NCBI GenBank assembly: GCA_023701085.1
Contig: JAMPXR010000006.1
Location: forward strand, 1-18,643
Source of the DNA: Ramlibacter sp.
Lineage (GTDB): Bacteria; Pseudomonadota; Gammaproteobacteria; Burkholderiales; Burkholderiaceae_C
Direction of reading: 5' to 3'
DNA: 18,643 nucleotides
Both the position numbers and the translations under genes were made by a program. Within the stretch, counting starts at the first letter, position 1, and the number at the start of each line of letters is the position of its first letter. The notes beneath the pieces were generated by a model. The model had not been told where the DNA came from, searched no databases, and saw nothing but the letters and a program-made list of their open reading frames with translations. This document shows, piece after piece, positions 7,991 through 14,454 of this stretch.

Positions 7991-8218
7991 ATGGCCCGCA
8001 TCCTCAAGTCCAGTATCCGCGCCGCGCCGGCGCCGCACCTGACGAAAGGGCCGCCGGGCGTGGCCTACTGGTCCGCTGACCGCTGCGCGCGGTTCAAGCG
8101 CGACCTGCGAACGATCAATGAGTCGCGCGAAAGCGTGGACACCATGATGCTCGCCGCCCGGCGCCTGGCTGACGCCTACGGCCTGCCGTGGGAAGCCGTC
8201 AAGCCGGCCGAAGAGTGA
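7991..8218 (+). CDS. Early phage protein, 75 aa, unknown function
   Basis: Starts at ATG 7991, with GGAGGG upstream and 3 bp after the previous stop. The N-terminal third is basic and Pro/Ala-rich (ARILKSSIRAAPAPHLTKG), followed by a helical region (DRCARFKRDLRTINESRES) and a short conserved-looking C-terminus (RLADAYGLPWEAVKP). It could be a small DNA- or protein-binding factor. The stop overlaps the GTG start of the initiator candidate, indicating coupled expression with it. No recognised family. Confidence 0.65.
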   Translation: MARILKSSIRAAPAPHLTKGPPGVAYWSADRCARFKRDLRTINESRESVDTMMLAARRLADAYGLPWEAVKPAEE

Positions 8219-8622
8219 GTCAGTACGGCCCGGCCGCCGGCGCCAGCGGGGGGCGGGCGCCGCTGCTGTCTGTCGTCCACGTCCCCGAGTTCCTGCGCCT
8301 GGATCACGCCGAGCTGGCCGCGCTGCTGGGCAAGCTGCGCGACCCGCTCTGCACGCATGTGTTCATCCTGGTCCTAGCTCATGGCCTGTTCGAAAACGGG
8401 GAGTTCCTGGGCGGCTATGCCCGCCTGATGGATCTGTGCCGGCCGTCGCACCCGGAGCGCGGCACGCGCCGGCCGGGGCCTTCAATGAAGCAGATTCGCC
8501 GCGCCGTGGCCGACCTGATCGGCATGGGCTTGCTGTCCCGCGACGCGGGCGCGAACAAGGCGCAAGGGCAGCTGAGGCTACGTGCGATGCCACGGCAGAC
8601 AAAGCTGCGTCCGGCGGCTTAG
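8215..8622 (+). CDS. Winged-helix replication-initiator candidate, 135 aa
   Basis: The GTG at 8215 overlaps the TGA of the previous gene (GTGA) and is preferred over an in-frame GTG at 8188. After a Gly/Ala-rich N-terminus, residues about 20-125 read as a winged-helix domain: a first helix (FLRLDHAELAALLGKL), HVFILVLAHGLFENGEF, a segment YARLMDLCRPSHPERG, the recognition helix candidate GPSMKQIRRAVADLIGMGLL, and a basic wing. This pattern resembles initiator-type winged helices of iteron plasmids and small phages. The gene ends immediately before tandem 12-bp repeats and a DnaA box, the classical layout of an iteron replicon. No rolling-circle HUH or two-Tyr motif is present. A transcription-factor role remains possible. 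Confidence 0.55.
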   Translation: MSQYGPAAGASGGRAPLLSVVHVPEFLRLDHAELAALLGKLRDPLCTHVFILVLAHGLFENGEFLGGYARLMDLCRPSHPERGTRRPGPSMKQIRRAVADLIGMGLLSRDAGANKAQGQLRLRAMPRQTKLRPAA

Positions 8623-8689
8623 AGGGCAGGCTTAAGGGCAGGGCTCCACAGAGGGAAAACCGGCTCTTAAGGGCAGGCTTAAGGGCAGG
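8618..8689 (+). repeat. Iteron-like 12-bp direct repeats
   Basis: CTTAAGGGCAGG occurs exactly three times, at 8631-8642, 8666-8677 and 8678-8689. A fourth copy with one inserted base (CTTAGAGGGCAGG) lies at 8618-8630. They form two tandem pairs, each pair being immediately adjacent copies. The position directly after the initiator candidate suggests binding sites for it. Confidence 0.7.
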
Positions 8690-8699
8690 GGTATCAACG

Positions 8700-8837
8700 A
8701 TGGAATTCAATACCTACTACGCGCGCGTTGGCCGCGCGCTGCGCACAGCTTTTTCCACCGACTTATCCACACCAGGCCCCCGCAAGCGGGGGCAGAAGAA
8801 CCCCCGCCGGCCGCTCCTACGGGCGGCCGGGGCCTGA
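8700..8837 (+). CDS. Possible 45-aa ORF overlying the origin
   Basis: The ATG at 8700 follows AGGGG by about 9 nt and opens a 45-codon frame beginning MEFNTYYARVGRALRTAF, then a basic Pro/Arg-rich tail. It runs over the DnaA box and both hairpins, so its second half could be chance. The first 18 residues look protein-like and amphipathic. I rate it as possible only. Confidence 0.25.
   Translation: MEFNTYYARVGRALRTAFSTDLSTPGPRKRGQKNPRRPLLRAAGA
8776..8793. repeat. Perfect 8-bp hairpin beside the DnaA box
   Basis: GCCCCCGC and GCGGGGGC are separated by AA only, giving a very tight stem beginning 4 bp after the DnaA box. No T-run follows, so it does not look like a terminator; a role in the origin or in strand initiation is possible. 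Confidence 0.5.
8807..8830. repeat. Second origin-proximal hairpin
   Basis: CCGGCCGC (8807-8814) pairs with GCGGCCGG (8823-8830) across an 8-nt loop. It stands 13 bp after the first hairpin. No T-run follows. Confidence 0.45.
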
Positions 8838-9084
8838 ACCGCCGCCGCTGACGATGCAGGCCCGCGCGCCGCACCAGGCGCCGCCCGGACATCCGTTTTT
8901 CAGGAAGGGGGGGCGCGAGCTGCCGGGGCGGCTGCGCACCAGGCCGCGCCCGATCAACCAGGATTGCGCCAGAGCCGCGAACGCAAGCGGCCTAAGGGGG
9001 TAGGGGCGGGATGTCGGGAAAACGGCTCCAAGGGCCTAAAATCTCGTCCGTGTGCTGGCGGCCCGGTTTAGAGGGATACCAGCT

Positions 9085-9339
9085 ATGGCTGAAAAAGTGG
9101 GGCGCGGGCCGTGCCCGCATTGCGGCGAACCGGTCACGTTCAAGCGCACAACGGGCGGGAAGCTGTCGTTTTCGTGCGACGCCGACGATTGCGACTCGTC
9201 GGGCTATGCCGAGCCGGATTCGGGCCAGTACCGCCGATGGATGGCAAGTGTCAGGAAACCGGCCGCCGCCGCGCCGCCCGCACCGACCGAAGCGCCCAAG
9301 CCCGCCGGCAAACCCGGCTTCAGCCTGGGGGCCGTGTGA
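9085..9339 (+). CDS. Zinc-ribbon protein, 84 aa
   Basis: First gene of the late operon, starting at ATG 9085 with AGAGGGA upstream; an extension to 9052 adds codons without a ribosome site. Residues C10, C13, C31 and C36 (GPCPHCGE and SCDADDC) form a zinc-ribbon-like four-cysteine set within the first 40 residues. The second half is an Ala/Pro-rich flexible tail. Zinc ribbons of this size in phages often act in transcription or DNA binding, so a late-gene activator is a reasonable guess but unproven. The stop overlaps the next ATG (TGATG). Confidence 0.75.
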   Translation: MAEKVGRGPCPHCGEPVTFKRTTGGKLSFSCDADDCDSSGYAEPDSGQYRRWMASVRKPAAAAPPAPTEAPKPAGKPGFSLGAV

Positions 9340-9908
9340 TGGTCCGCCGCGTGAATGCAGACGCCGCCGACCAGGCCGCCGACCAGGCCGCGCCGTCCGG
9401 GCTGGAATCGCTGGCCGCCGAAGCCGAATCGACGTTGAACCCGCCGCCGCTCGGCGAGGGCGTTACGGACCTGGACGTGGACGCGCAGGCCAACGGGCCG
9501 GCCGTGCCGCCGATGACGAATGCGCAATGCATCCTCATGGCCGTGCAGCTCGTGCGCGGGACGCTCGACACCGTGGCGCACCTGAAAACGCCGGCCGTCA
9601 CGCTGTCCGACGCGAAGATCGAACCGGCCGCCGCCGCGCTCGGCGCCGTGTTCGATAAGCACGGCTGGAACCTGCAACAGTGGGCCGGCGACTACGCCGC
9701 CGAAATCGCCGCCGTGGCCACGGCCGGGCCGGTGGCCTGGGCCGCCTGGCAGGGAATCAAGGGGGAGCTGGCCGAAGCGAAGAAAGCGAAGCCGGCCGCC
9801 GCGCCGGCCGACCCGGACAACCCGGACCAGGCCGTGACCGTGGCCGCCGGCAATGTGGCTGTGTTCCCAAAGGGTGATCCGCGCAATGTCTCGCTCGACC
9901 GGGGCTGA
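9339..9908 (+). CDS. Phage protein upstream of the packaging ATPase, 189 aa
   Basis: The ATG at 9339 lies in a TGATG overlap with the zinc-ribbon gene. The first 60 residues are acidic and Ala/Pro-rich. Residues about 65-115 are helical (ILMAVQLVRGTLDTVAHL), and a moderately hydrophobic segment follows at about 117-138 (YAAEIAAVATAGPVAWAAW). The C-terminus is Lys/Ala/Pro-rich. It could be a membrane-associated or internal virion protein, but no homologous family is recognised. Its end overlaps the start of the ATPase gene by 23 bp, which suggests coupled translation and a related role in assembly. Confidence 0.7.
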   Translation: MVRRVNADAADQAADQAAPSGLESLAAEAESTLNPPPLGEGVTDLDVDAQANGPAVPPMTNAQCILMAVQLVRGTLDTVAHLKTPAVTLSDAKIEPAAAALGAVFDKHGWNLQQWAGDYAAEIAAVATAGPVAWAAWQGIKGELAEAKKAKPAAAPADPDNPDQAVTVAAGNVAVFPKGDPRNVSLDRG

Positions 9909-10572
9909 CAAACCGCTGATGGTTGGATTTTTCGGGGCGCGCGGCACCGGTAAGACGGTCGGCGCGCTGCGCTACCTGCGCGCCGCTCGGCCGGCTCGCC
10001 TAATCGGCTGGGATTACAAACACGACCCGACGCTGTCCGGCCTGGGCCGCGAAGTGACCGCGCTTCCCGCGCTGATCCGCGCCATGCGCGCGGATCGGTT
10101 CGCGCTGCGCTATCTCGTGGACCACGACCGCGACATCGCAGCGCAGTTCGACCTGTTCTGCCGCGCCGCCTGGCTGGCTGGCGATCTAACGATGTTCGTT
10201 GACGAGGTGCCGGAAGTCACGAAGCCGGGCAGGGCGCCGCCGGCCTGGAAAAAGCTCGTCAACGTGGGACGCCAGTACCGGCGCGCGGACGGCCGCGTGG
10301 TCGGAGTTTCGATCCTGGCCGCCGGGCAGCGCGCGGCCGAAGTCGATAAGTCGTTCATGGCTAACCTGGACGTGGTGCGATCCGGGCGCCTGGGCCATGA
10401 GGATGACGCGCGCACGATGGGCAAGCTGCTCGGTGTGCCGTGGGCCGAGCTGCTGGCCCTGCCCGACCTGGCGTGGGTCGAGCGCACGGCCGGCGGGGCT
10501 GTGTCGCGCGGGCGCATCAGCTTTACAAAAAAAAATCCGACCGCACGGCCGGCCCTTAGGAGGGTGGCCTAA
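9886..10572 (+). CDS. Genome-packaging ATPase, A32/P9 (FtsK-HerA) type
   Basis: A 228-aa P-loop ATPase predicted to drive DNA into the preformed membrane-containing capsid. The ATG at 9886 has an AAGGGTGA-like ribosome site and overlaps the previous gene. Walker A is GARGTGKT (residues 17-24); Walker B is LTMFVDEV with D106/E107; a sensor-like SILAAGQR segment lies near residue 143-150. Size and motif spacing fit the PRD1 P9/PM2 P9 group. It lacks the C-terminal membrane span expected of the filamentous-phage pI/Zot ATPases, which are the main alternative. It stands two genes before the capsid candidate, the usual order in double-jelly-roll viruses. Near its 3' end is a run of nine A (10527-10535). 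Confidence 0.8.
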   Translation: MSRSTGADKPLMVGFFGARGTGKTVGALRYLRAARPARLIGWDYKHDPTLSGLGREVTALPALIRAMRADRFALRYLVDHDRDIAAQFDLFCRAAWLAGDLTMFVDEVPEVTKPGRAPPAWKKLVNVGRQYRRADGRVVGVSILAAGQRAAEVDKSFMANLDVVRSGRLGHEDDARTMGKLLGVPWAELLALPDLAWVERTAGGAVSRGRISFTKKNPTARPALRRVA

Positions 10573-10576
10573 GGGC
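10552..10576. terminator. Stem-loop across the ATPase stop codon
   Basis: GCCCTTAGG (10552-10560) and CCTAAGGGC (10568-10576) form a perfect 9-bp stem with a 7-nt loop. It includes the TAA at 10570-10572. No T-run follows, so it may be an RNA-processing or attenuation element, or an operator because CCTAAGGG resembles the iteron and operator core. Classification as terminator is tentative. Confidence 0.35.
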
Positions 10577-10656
10577 GCGAATTTGCGCACCGCGCCGCCC
10601 GCGTGGCAGCCTCGGGGCTGTCAATTTCGACATGCAATTCCGAGGACACCAGACCT

Positions 10657-10812
10657 ATGGATTCCGCCGCTCTCACCAAGGCCGCCATCGGCCTGGGCAT
10701 CGCTCTCGCCGTGTACAAGTTCGTCGGCAATGCCGCCGTCAAGGCCGCCGCGCTCGGCGTGGCCGGCATCATCGTCGCCAAGCAAATCCCGTTCGTTCAG
10801 GACGCCATCTGA
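10657..10812 (+). CDS. Small membrane protein of the virion, 51 aa
   Basis: The ATG at 10657 has GAGGA about 11 nt upstream; a longer frame from 10603 lacks a signal. The protein is hydrophobic over residues about 6-45 (AAIGLGIALAVYKFVG and AALGVAGIIVAKQIPF), so one long or two short membrane segments are expected. It lies between the packaging ATPase and the capsid gene, where double-jelly-roll phages with an internal membrane often encode small membrane proteins. An internal-membrane structural role is inferred from this position. The 76 bp to the capsid gene contain a direct repeat of GGGCCGCTGAC. Confidence 0.7.
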   Translation: MDSAALTKAAIGLGIALAVYKFVGNAAVKAAALGVAGIIVAKQIPFVQDAI

Positions 10813-10888
10813 GCTGACCGACCCGGCGGGCCGCTGACCGTGGGCCGCTGACAAGTTCGCACCCTTCGACACTTCGAAAGCACCCACC

Positions 10889-11758
10889 ATGAATCAGCTC
10901 AAGCCCTGTCAAGCCTTCCAAAACGTCGCCGCCAGTTCCACGGCCATCGTTGACCTGTTGCCCACGGCAGGCGGTAACACACTGGAAGCAATCTGGCTCA
11001 CGCTCGGGGGCGGGAACACCATCGCCAACATCACGGCATGGAGACTCAAGGCCAACGGCAAAACTATCCGCGAATCGACCGGCCCGCACACCGACACGAT
11101 CAATCAGTTCTACGGCTACAACAGTGCCGCGACGCAGCTGCTGATCGACTTCATGTTTCAGCCTGGCCGCACGCCCAACGCGCACCAGGCCGGCGCGCTG
11201 GAACTGTCCGCAAATTCGGGCATCAAGCAGCTGACGCTGGAAGTGGACCTGGGCGCGGGCGTGGGTCCGACCATGAGCGCACACGTGGCGCTGTCGCCGG
11301 CCGGCCCGCGACCTGGCGAAGAACGAATCCGCTTCATCATGTTGAAGCAGACGAAGGCAACCATCAACGTGCCGGCGGCTGGCGAGTTCGCCATTGCCAT
11401 TCCGCACTCGAAGCCGGAAGCCGGCGGCTCGGTGTTCATGGGCGTCCACATGTTCGCCGCGAATATCACTTCGCTGCGCGTGCGCCGGCAGGGAATTGAC
11501 GAATGGACCGGGAGTGTCACGCTGTTGGACGAAATCCAGACTTACGCCAAGCGTGTCCCGCAGGCCAATCACGTCGCTTTCGATCCCGTGGTGGACAACA
11601 TCGTCGCCGGCCGCGTGTGGGACACAACCAGTCGCTCGCCGGCTGACCCGGTGCGGCCTGGCGCTGGCGTGACGTCCGCCGAGTTCCTCGTTACCGTGTC
11701 GGGCGCCGAAACATTCGACGTCGAAACGCTCGAACTGATCTACCTCAACGACTATTGA
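10889..11758 (+). CDS. Major capsid protein, double-jelly-roll candidate, 289 aa
   Basis: The protein is almost entirely beta-like with no membrane segment, and its length is near that of PM2 P2 (269 aa). Features typical of double-jelly-roll phage capsid proteins can be seen: an early strand pair (LEAIWLTLGGG), the segment ITAWRLKANGKTIRE followed by TINQFYGY, a strand of the form KQLTLEVDLG near residue 115, and a second sheet domain from about residue 165 (ATINVPAAGEFAIAIP). The packaging ATPase and a small membrane protein precede it and single-span membrane proteins follow, as expected for a tailless virus with an internal membrane. The call rests on pattern and context and not on an alignment; a structure prediction would settle it. 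Confidence 0.75.
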   Translation: MNQLKPCQAFQNVAASSTAIVDLLPTAGGNTLEAIWLTLGGGNTIANITAWRLKANGKTIRESTGPHTDTINQFYGYNSAATQLLIDFMFQPGRTPNAHQAGALELSANSGIKQLTLEVDLGAGVGPTMSAHVALSPAGPRPGEERIRFIMLKQTKATINVPAAGEFAIAIPHSKPEAGGSVFMGVHMFAANITSLRVRRQGIDEWTGSVTLLDEIQTYAKRVPQANHVAFDPVVDNIVAGRVWDTTSRSPADPVRPGAGVTSAEFLVTVSGAETFDVETLELIYLNDY

Positions 11759-11775
11759 TCTGAGGGCCGCGCGCC

Positions 11776-12060
11776 ATGACGCAGGATGAATTTGCAGCGA
11801 ACGACGCGCAGGACGCCGCGCGCTTCTATTCGCTGTTCCTGGCCGCTGCGCATTCGGCGCTCGGCGTTGATCTTGGCGCGCCGGCCTACGATGGCCCGAT
11901 AACCAATCCGGTAGGCCAAAACCAAGTGCTCAACATCAGCACGGGCACGGCGGTACAGGGGCAGGCCGCCACCGTGCGGACAACCGTTCTCGGGCAAACC
12001 TTTTCGCTTCCGCTGGTGCTGGTGCTTGGCGCTGGCGCGTGGTGGCTGTTGAGGAGATGA
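11776..12060 (+). CDS. Virion membrane protein with C-terminal span, 94 aa
   Basis: Starts at ATG 11776 soon after the capsid stop. Residues 1-35 are helical (EFAANDAQDAARFYSLFLAAA), the middle is polar and beta-like (ITNPVGQNQVLNISTGTAV), and residues about 76-91 form a single membrane span ending WWLLRR. The tail-anchored shape suits a minor capsid protein that links the shell to the inner membrane. The next gene begins one base after its stop. No family is recognised. Confidence 0.7.
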   Translation: MTQDEFAANDAQDAARFYSLFLAAAHSALGVDLGAPAYDGPITNPVGQNQVLNISTGTAVQGQAATVRTTVLGQTFSLPLVLVLGAGAWWLLRR

Positions 12061-12061
12061 C

Positions 12062-12619
12062 ATGAGCGAATCAGTACCCGCACTTGGCGCCGGCACCGTG
12101 CCGGAAGGGCAACAGGTGGAGATCGCTGGCCCTGCGATCAACGGCGCGCCGCTGCACGCCATCGATCAAGACTACTGGGCGGCCGAGCTGGCGCGGCAAG
12201 CGGAGGAAGATCGGAAGCGCAACGAGCTGACTCTGGCACGCCAAAAGCCATACGACGATGCAGCGGCAGCGCAAAACGCGAAATACATCGCCGAGGGAAA
12301 CGAGTATTGGATCAACGCCGAGAACGTCAGCAACGGCGCGCCGTCTGTCAACGTGTTTGCGACCGGCGCCAGCTTCGGCGGTCAGGCCATGCCGTACACG
12401 GCGCCAGCCATTGCTGACAACTTTGTGGCCGGCACCAACATCCCAGGCACGCCGACCGCGCCGTCCACAATTGCACCCGCAACGGTTGCGCCATCGGCGC
12501 CGGCCGCCGGCCCGGCGACCACCGGGCAAACCAAACCGGCCGCGCTGCCGCCTGACGTCATGCCGCTGGTGCTGGCCGCTGTCGCTGCCGGCCTGACAGT
12601 GCTGGTCCTCAAAAAATGA
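12062..12619 (+). CDS. Virion membrane protein with C-terminal span, 185 aa
   Basis: The ATG at 12062 follows the previous TGA by one base. Residues about 35-75 form a charged helix (YWAAELARQAEEDRKRNE), possibly coiled coil. A Gly/Asn-rich globular part follows, then a Thr/Pro/Ala-rich linker from about 130 to 160. Residues about 165-182 are a membrane span (PLVLAAVAAGLTVLVL) ending in KK. The arrangement (outer domain, flexible linker, tail anchor) matches the neighbouring genes. Probably a minor capsid or membrane-vertex protein; its stop overlaps the next start (ATGA). Confidence 0.7.
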   Translation: MSESVPALGAGTVPEGQQVEIAGPAINGAPLHAIDQDYWAAELARQAEEDRKRNELTLARQKPYDDAAAAQNAKYIAEGNEYWINAENVSNGAPSVNVFATGASFGGQAMPYTAPAIADNFVAGTNIPGTPTAPSTIAPATVAPSAPAAGPATTGQTKPAALPPDVMPLVLAAVAAGLTVLVLKK

Positions 12620-13317
12620 GCTGGCTCGACGTCCTGCGCGCCCGGCCCGACCTGTCCACCAGTGGGGCGCCAAACGTCGCGGACTACCGCGACCCGGAAT
12701 CCGGCCGCGTGTTCCGCATCGCGTTCTCGGAAACCTTCATCGGCGGGGCCGAAGGCGGGGAGCGCATCGTAACGCGCATTGGGTATATCAGCCATGACGG
12801 CAAGCCTTGGTATCCGGGCCAGCGCGCCAGCATTCACGGCCTGGACGGCGCCGTGACCGGATCATTCGAGATCGAAGACCCTAACGCCGTTGATTGGGGG
12901 CTTCGCGCCGCGATGCTTGTGGTTGGAGCAATCGCGCTAGGCGCCGCCGCATGGTCGTTCGGGCTTCTGCCTGGCGCACCGGCCGGCGCCGCGCCGACTG
13001 CAAGCCTGGGCACCACCGCCGCGACCACCGCCGCGACCACCGCCGGCACCACCGCCGCCGCGACCACCGCCGCCGCGACCACCACCGCCGGCACCACCGC
13101 CGCGACCATCGCCACCGGCGCTAAGGTGATCGGCGCCGCGCTGCCGCTGCTTGGAGCTGTCGGCGGTAGTGGAGGGGCCGGAACATCAGCCGGCGGGGCG
13201 CCGCCGCTACAGTCCGGGCCGCCCGGCGCCGCGCTGCCGCGTCAGACCGTGCCCGGCGGGATGGACAACATTTTGCTGATCGCTGCCGGCCTGGCCGCGT
13301 TCGTGGCATTCGGGTAA
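12616..13317 (+). CDS. Membrane protein with Thr/Ala low-complexity region, 233 aa
   Basis: Starts in an ATGA overlap. Residues 1-92 form a soluble beta-containing domain (VFRIAFSETFIGG, GYISHDGKPWYPGQ). A membrane span lies at about 94-117 (AAMLVVGAIALGAAAW). Residues about 130-167 consist almost entirely of Thr and Ala encoded by near-repeats of ACC GCC GCG. A second hydrophobic stretch follows near 170-185, then a Gly/Pro-rich part, and residues 216-233 form a C-terminal span. A structural role in the virion membrane is likely by context. The repeat is a probable site of length variation. No family is recognised. Confidence 0.65.
   Translation: MSWLDVLRARPDLSTSGAPNVADYRDPESGRVFRIAFSETFIGGAEGGERIVTRIGYISHDGKPWYPGQRASIHGLDGAVTGSFEIEDPNAVDWGLRAAMLVVGAIALGAAAWSFGLLPGAPAGAAPTASLGTTAATTAATTAGTTAAATTAAATTTAGTTAATIATGAKVIGAALPLLGAVGGSGGAGTSAGGAPPLQSGPPGAALPRQTVPGGMDNILLIAAGLAAFVAFG
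13010..13111. repeat. ACC/GCC-rich low-complexity repeat
   Basis: About 100 bp of imperfect repeats built from ACCGCCGCG and ACCGCCGGC units inside the preceding gene. All units keep the frame and encode Thr-Ala-Ala or Thr-Ala-Gly steps. Confidence 0.7.
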
Positions 13318-13326
13318 AGGGGCGCC

Positions 13327-13947
13327 ATGAGCGACATGCAGCGGTATCCGTTTAATCTTGCCGCCAATGGCTCGCAAATTCTGCAAGTCATGGGCACAAG
13401 TTTTATCGTGCTATCTGCGACAGGCGCGCTAAGTGCGCGCATGGATCAGGGCGGGGCGCTGGTGAACATCACGGCCGGCATGGGGAAAAAGGGCCGCGAG
13501 TTTACCGGCCTGACGCTGACCGACCTGAGCGGGGCGCCGAACTCTGGCTTCATCCTCGTTTCGGATGACGAGTTTTTGAATCAGACTTTCTCGGGGAGTG
13601 TGTCCGTCACGGCATTGCCCAATGTCACGATTGGGGCAATGCCGAGCGTGGTCGTGTCCTCGATGCCCGTTCCAATGACCGGCGCTATGGCTTCTGCCGC
13701 TGCGACCGTGACGAACGCGAGCGGGCAGCTCAAGGCGGCGAACGCAGCGCGCAAGTATCTGCTGATCCAGAACAATGACGCGTCGGGAACCATCTACGTG
13801 CAGCCGTCCGCGGCGGCAGCTACGGCAGCCAACGGAATCAAGATCGGGCCGGGCGGGTATTGGGAACCGGTAATCATCCCGACCAGTGAAATCCGCGCCA
13901 TCGGCAGCATCGCCAGCAACGCCAACATCGTGGTCGTGGAGGGCTGA
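13327..13947 (+). CDS. Beta-rich spike or minor capsid protein, 206 aa
   Basis: No membrane segment is seen. Residues 1-85 form a beta domain (QILQVMGTSFIVLSATG, FTGLTLTDLSG). A connecting segment of short beta repeats follows (SVSVTALPNVTIGAMPSVVV at about 90-109). From about residue 135 there is a second domain with AARKYLLIQNND, GTIYVQPSA and IKIGPGGYWEPVIIP, a pattern common in phage tip, decoration and receptor-binding proteins. The domain order (base, thin stalk, head) suggests a vertex spike for host attachment. It is followed closely by another small beta protein. Function is inferred from shape. Confidence 0.65.
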   Translation: MSDMQRYPFNLAANGSQILQVMGTSFIVLSATGALSARMDQGGALVNITAGMGKKGREFTGLTLTDLSGAPNSGFILVSDDEFLNQTFSGSVSVTALPNVTIGAMPSVVVSSMPVPMTGAMASAAATVTNASGQLKAANAARKYLLIQNNDASGTIYVQPSAAAATAANGIKIGPGGYWEPVIIPTSEIRAIGSIASNANIVVVEG

Positions 13948-13951
13948 CGCC

Positions 13952-14296
13952 GTGCCCGCTCAATCCTCATCGCAGTCCGGAAGTTTTCCTGGGCTCACGC
14001 TCAAGGCCTGGGCGCTGGTCGCAAACGTGGCAGGCAACGTCGCGCAAACGCTCGTCAAGAGTTCGAACGTGACTAGCATTACTCGAATAGGCGCGGGCAA
14101 CTTCACCGTGGTTTTAACGACGAATCTGTCAACCGCCAGCTATGTGGTCGTCGGGGAAGTCGGTGGCACGGGCGGGACGTTGTTGGCGCTGACGCAGCAA
14201 TCAAAGGCAGTAGGGGGGGGCAGCGTTCGGTGCGATTCCCCCGCGGGCGTCCTGACCGACCCGCCTTCCGGCTGGTATCTGGCCTACTACGAATGA
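13952..14296 (+). CDS. Small beta-rich protein, possible spike tip, 114 aa
   Basis: The GTG at 13952 has GGAGGG about 8 nt upstream and follows the previous stop by 4 bp; the longer upstream frame overlaps the preceding gene and is rejected. The protein is beta-rich (ALVANVAGNVAQTLVKSS, GNFTVVLTTNLSTASYVVVG) with no membrane segment. It lies next to the spike candidate and before the lysis genes. Such small all-beta domains occur as trimeric tips of phage fibres, so a role with the previous protein in receptor binding is plausible. The stop overlaps the next start (ATGATG). Confidence 0.6.
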   Translation: MPAQSSSQSGSFPGLTLKAWALVANVAGNVAQTLVKSSNVTSITRIGAGNFTVVLTTNLSTASYVVVGEVGGTGGTLLALTQQSKAVGGGSVRCDSPAGVLTDPPSGWYLAYYE

Positions 14297-14454
14297 TGCG
14301 CCGCGCTGCCGCCGTTTTTTTCCAGCAGCAAGCCCGCTATTGGGCCAAGCTCACGCCGCAACAAAAGCTCGACTTCCAACGCCGCGCCGCGCTGGTGCTG
14401 CCAGAGCAGACGGCCGAATATGCGCAGATCACCGCGACGTTGCCCGCGAAATGA
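14293..14454 (+). CDS. Small helical protein, 53 aa
   Basis: ATG 14293 overlaps the previous TGA (ATGA); ATG 14296 is an equally good start. The protein is basic and helical (VFFQQQARYWAKLTPQQKLD, then FQRRAALVLPEQ) with no membrane span. Its stop overlaps the start of the transglycosylase (ATGA), so it is coupled to genes on both sides. No family is recognised; a small internal virion protein is possible. Confidence 0.55.
   Translation: MMRRAAAVFFQQQARYWAKLTPQQKLDFQRRAALVLPEQTAEYAQITATLPAK

Larger units (their letters stand above)
8616..8837. other. Candidate origin of replication of element A
   Basis: The 461-bp stretch between the initiator and zinc-ribbon genes has no strong coding sequence and contains origin-like signals. 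In order these are two pairs of iterons (8618-8689), a degenerate DnaA-like box TTTTCCACC (8751-8759), and a perfect DnaA box TTATCCACA (8763-8771). Two tight hairpins follow (8776-8793 and 8807-8830). An AT-rich unwinding element is not obvious. The arrangement supports theta-type replication started by the phage winged-helix protein together with host DnaA. From 8838 to 9084 I see no gene, only GC-rich sequence with another CCTAAGGG-like motif near 8990. Confidence 0.5.

Noticed and set aside
8618..8689. CRISPR array
   Set aside because: Repeats are only 12 bp and directly adjacent in pairs, with no spacers of regular length and no cas genes.
9011..9658. 215-aa rightward frame over the zinc-ribbon gene
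   Set aside because: Arg/Ala-rich shadow composition; the zinc-ribbon gene and its TGATG-coupled neighbour explain the region.
9886..10572. Zot/pI assembly ATPase of a filamentous phage
   Set aside because: The product has no C-terminal membrane span, the next large gene encodes a 289-aa beta protein, and no inovirus coat or pIII-like genes are present. The dif insertion alone is not specific to filamentous phages.
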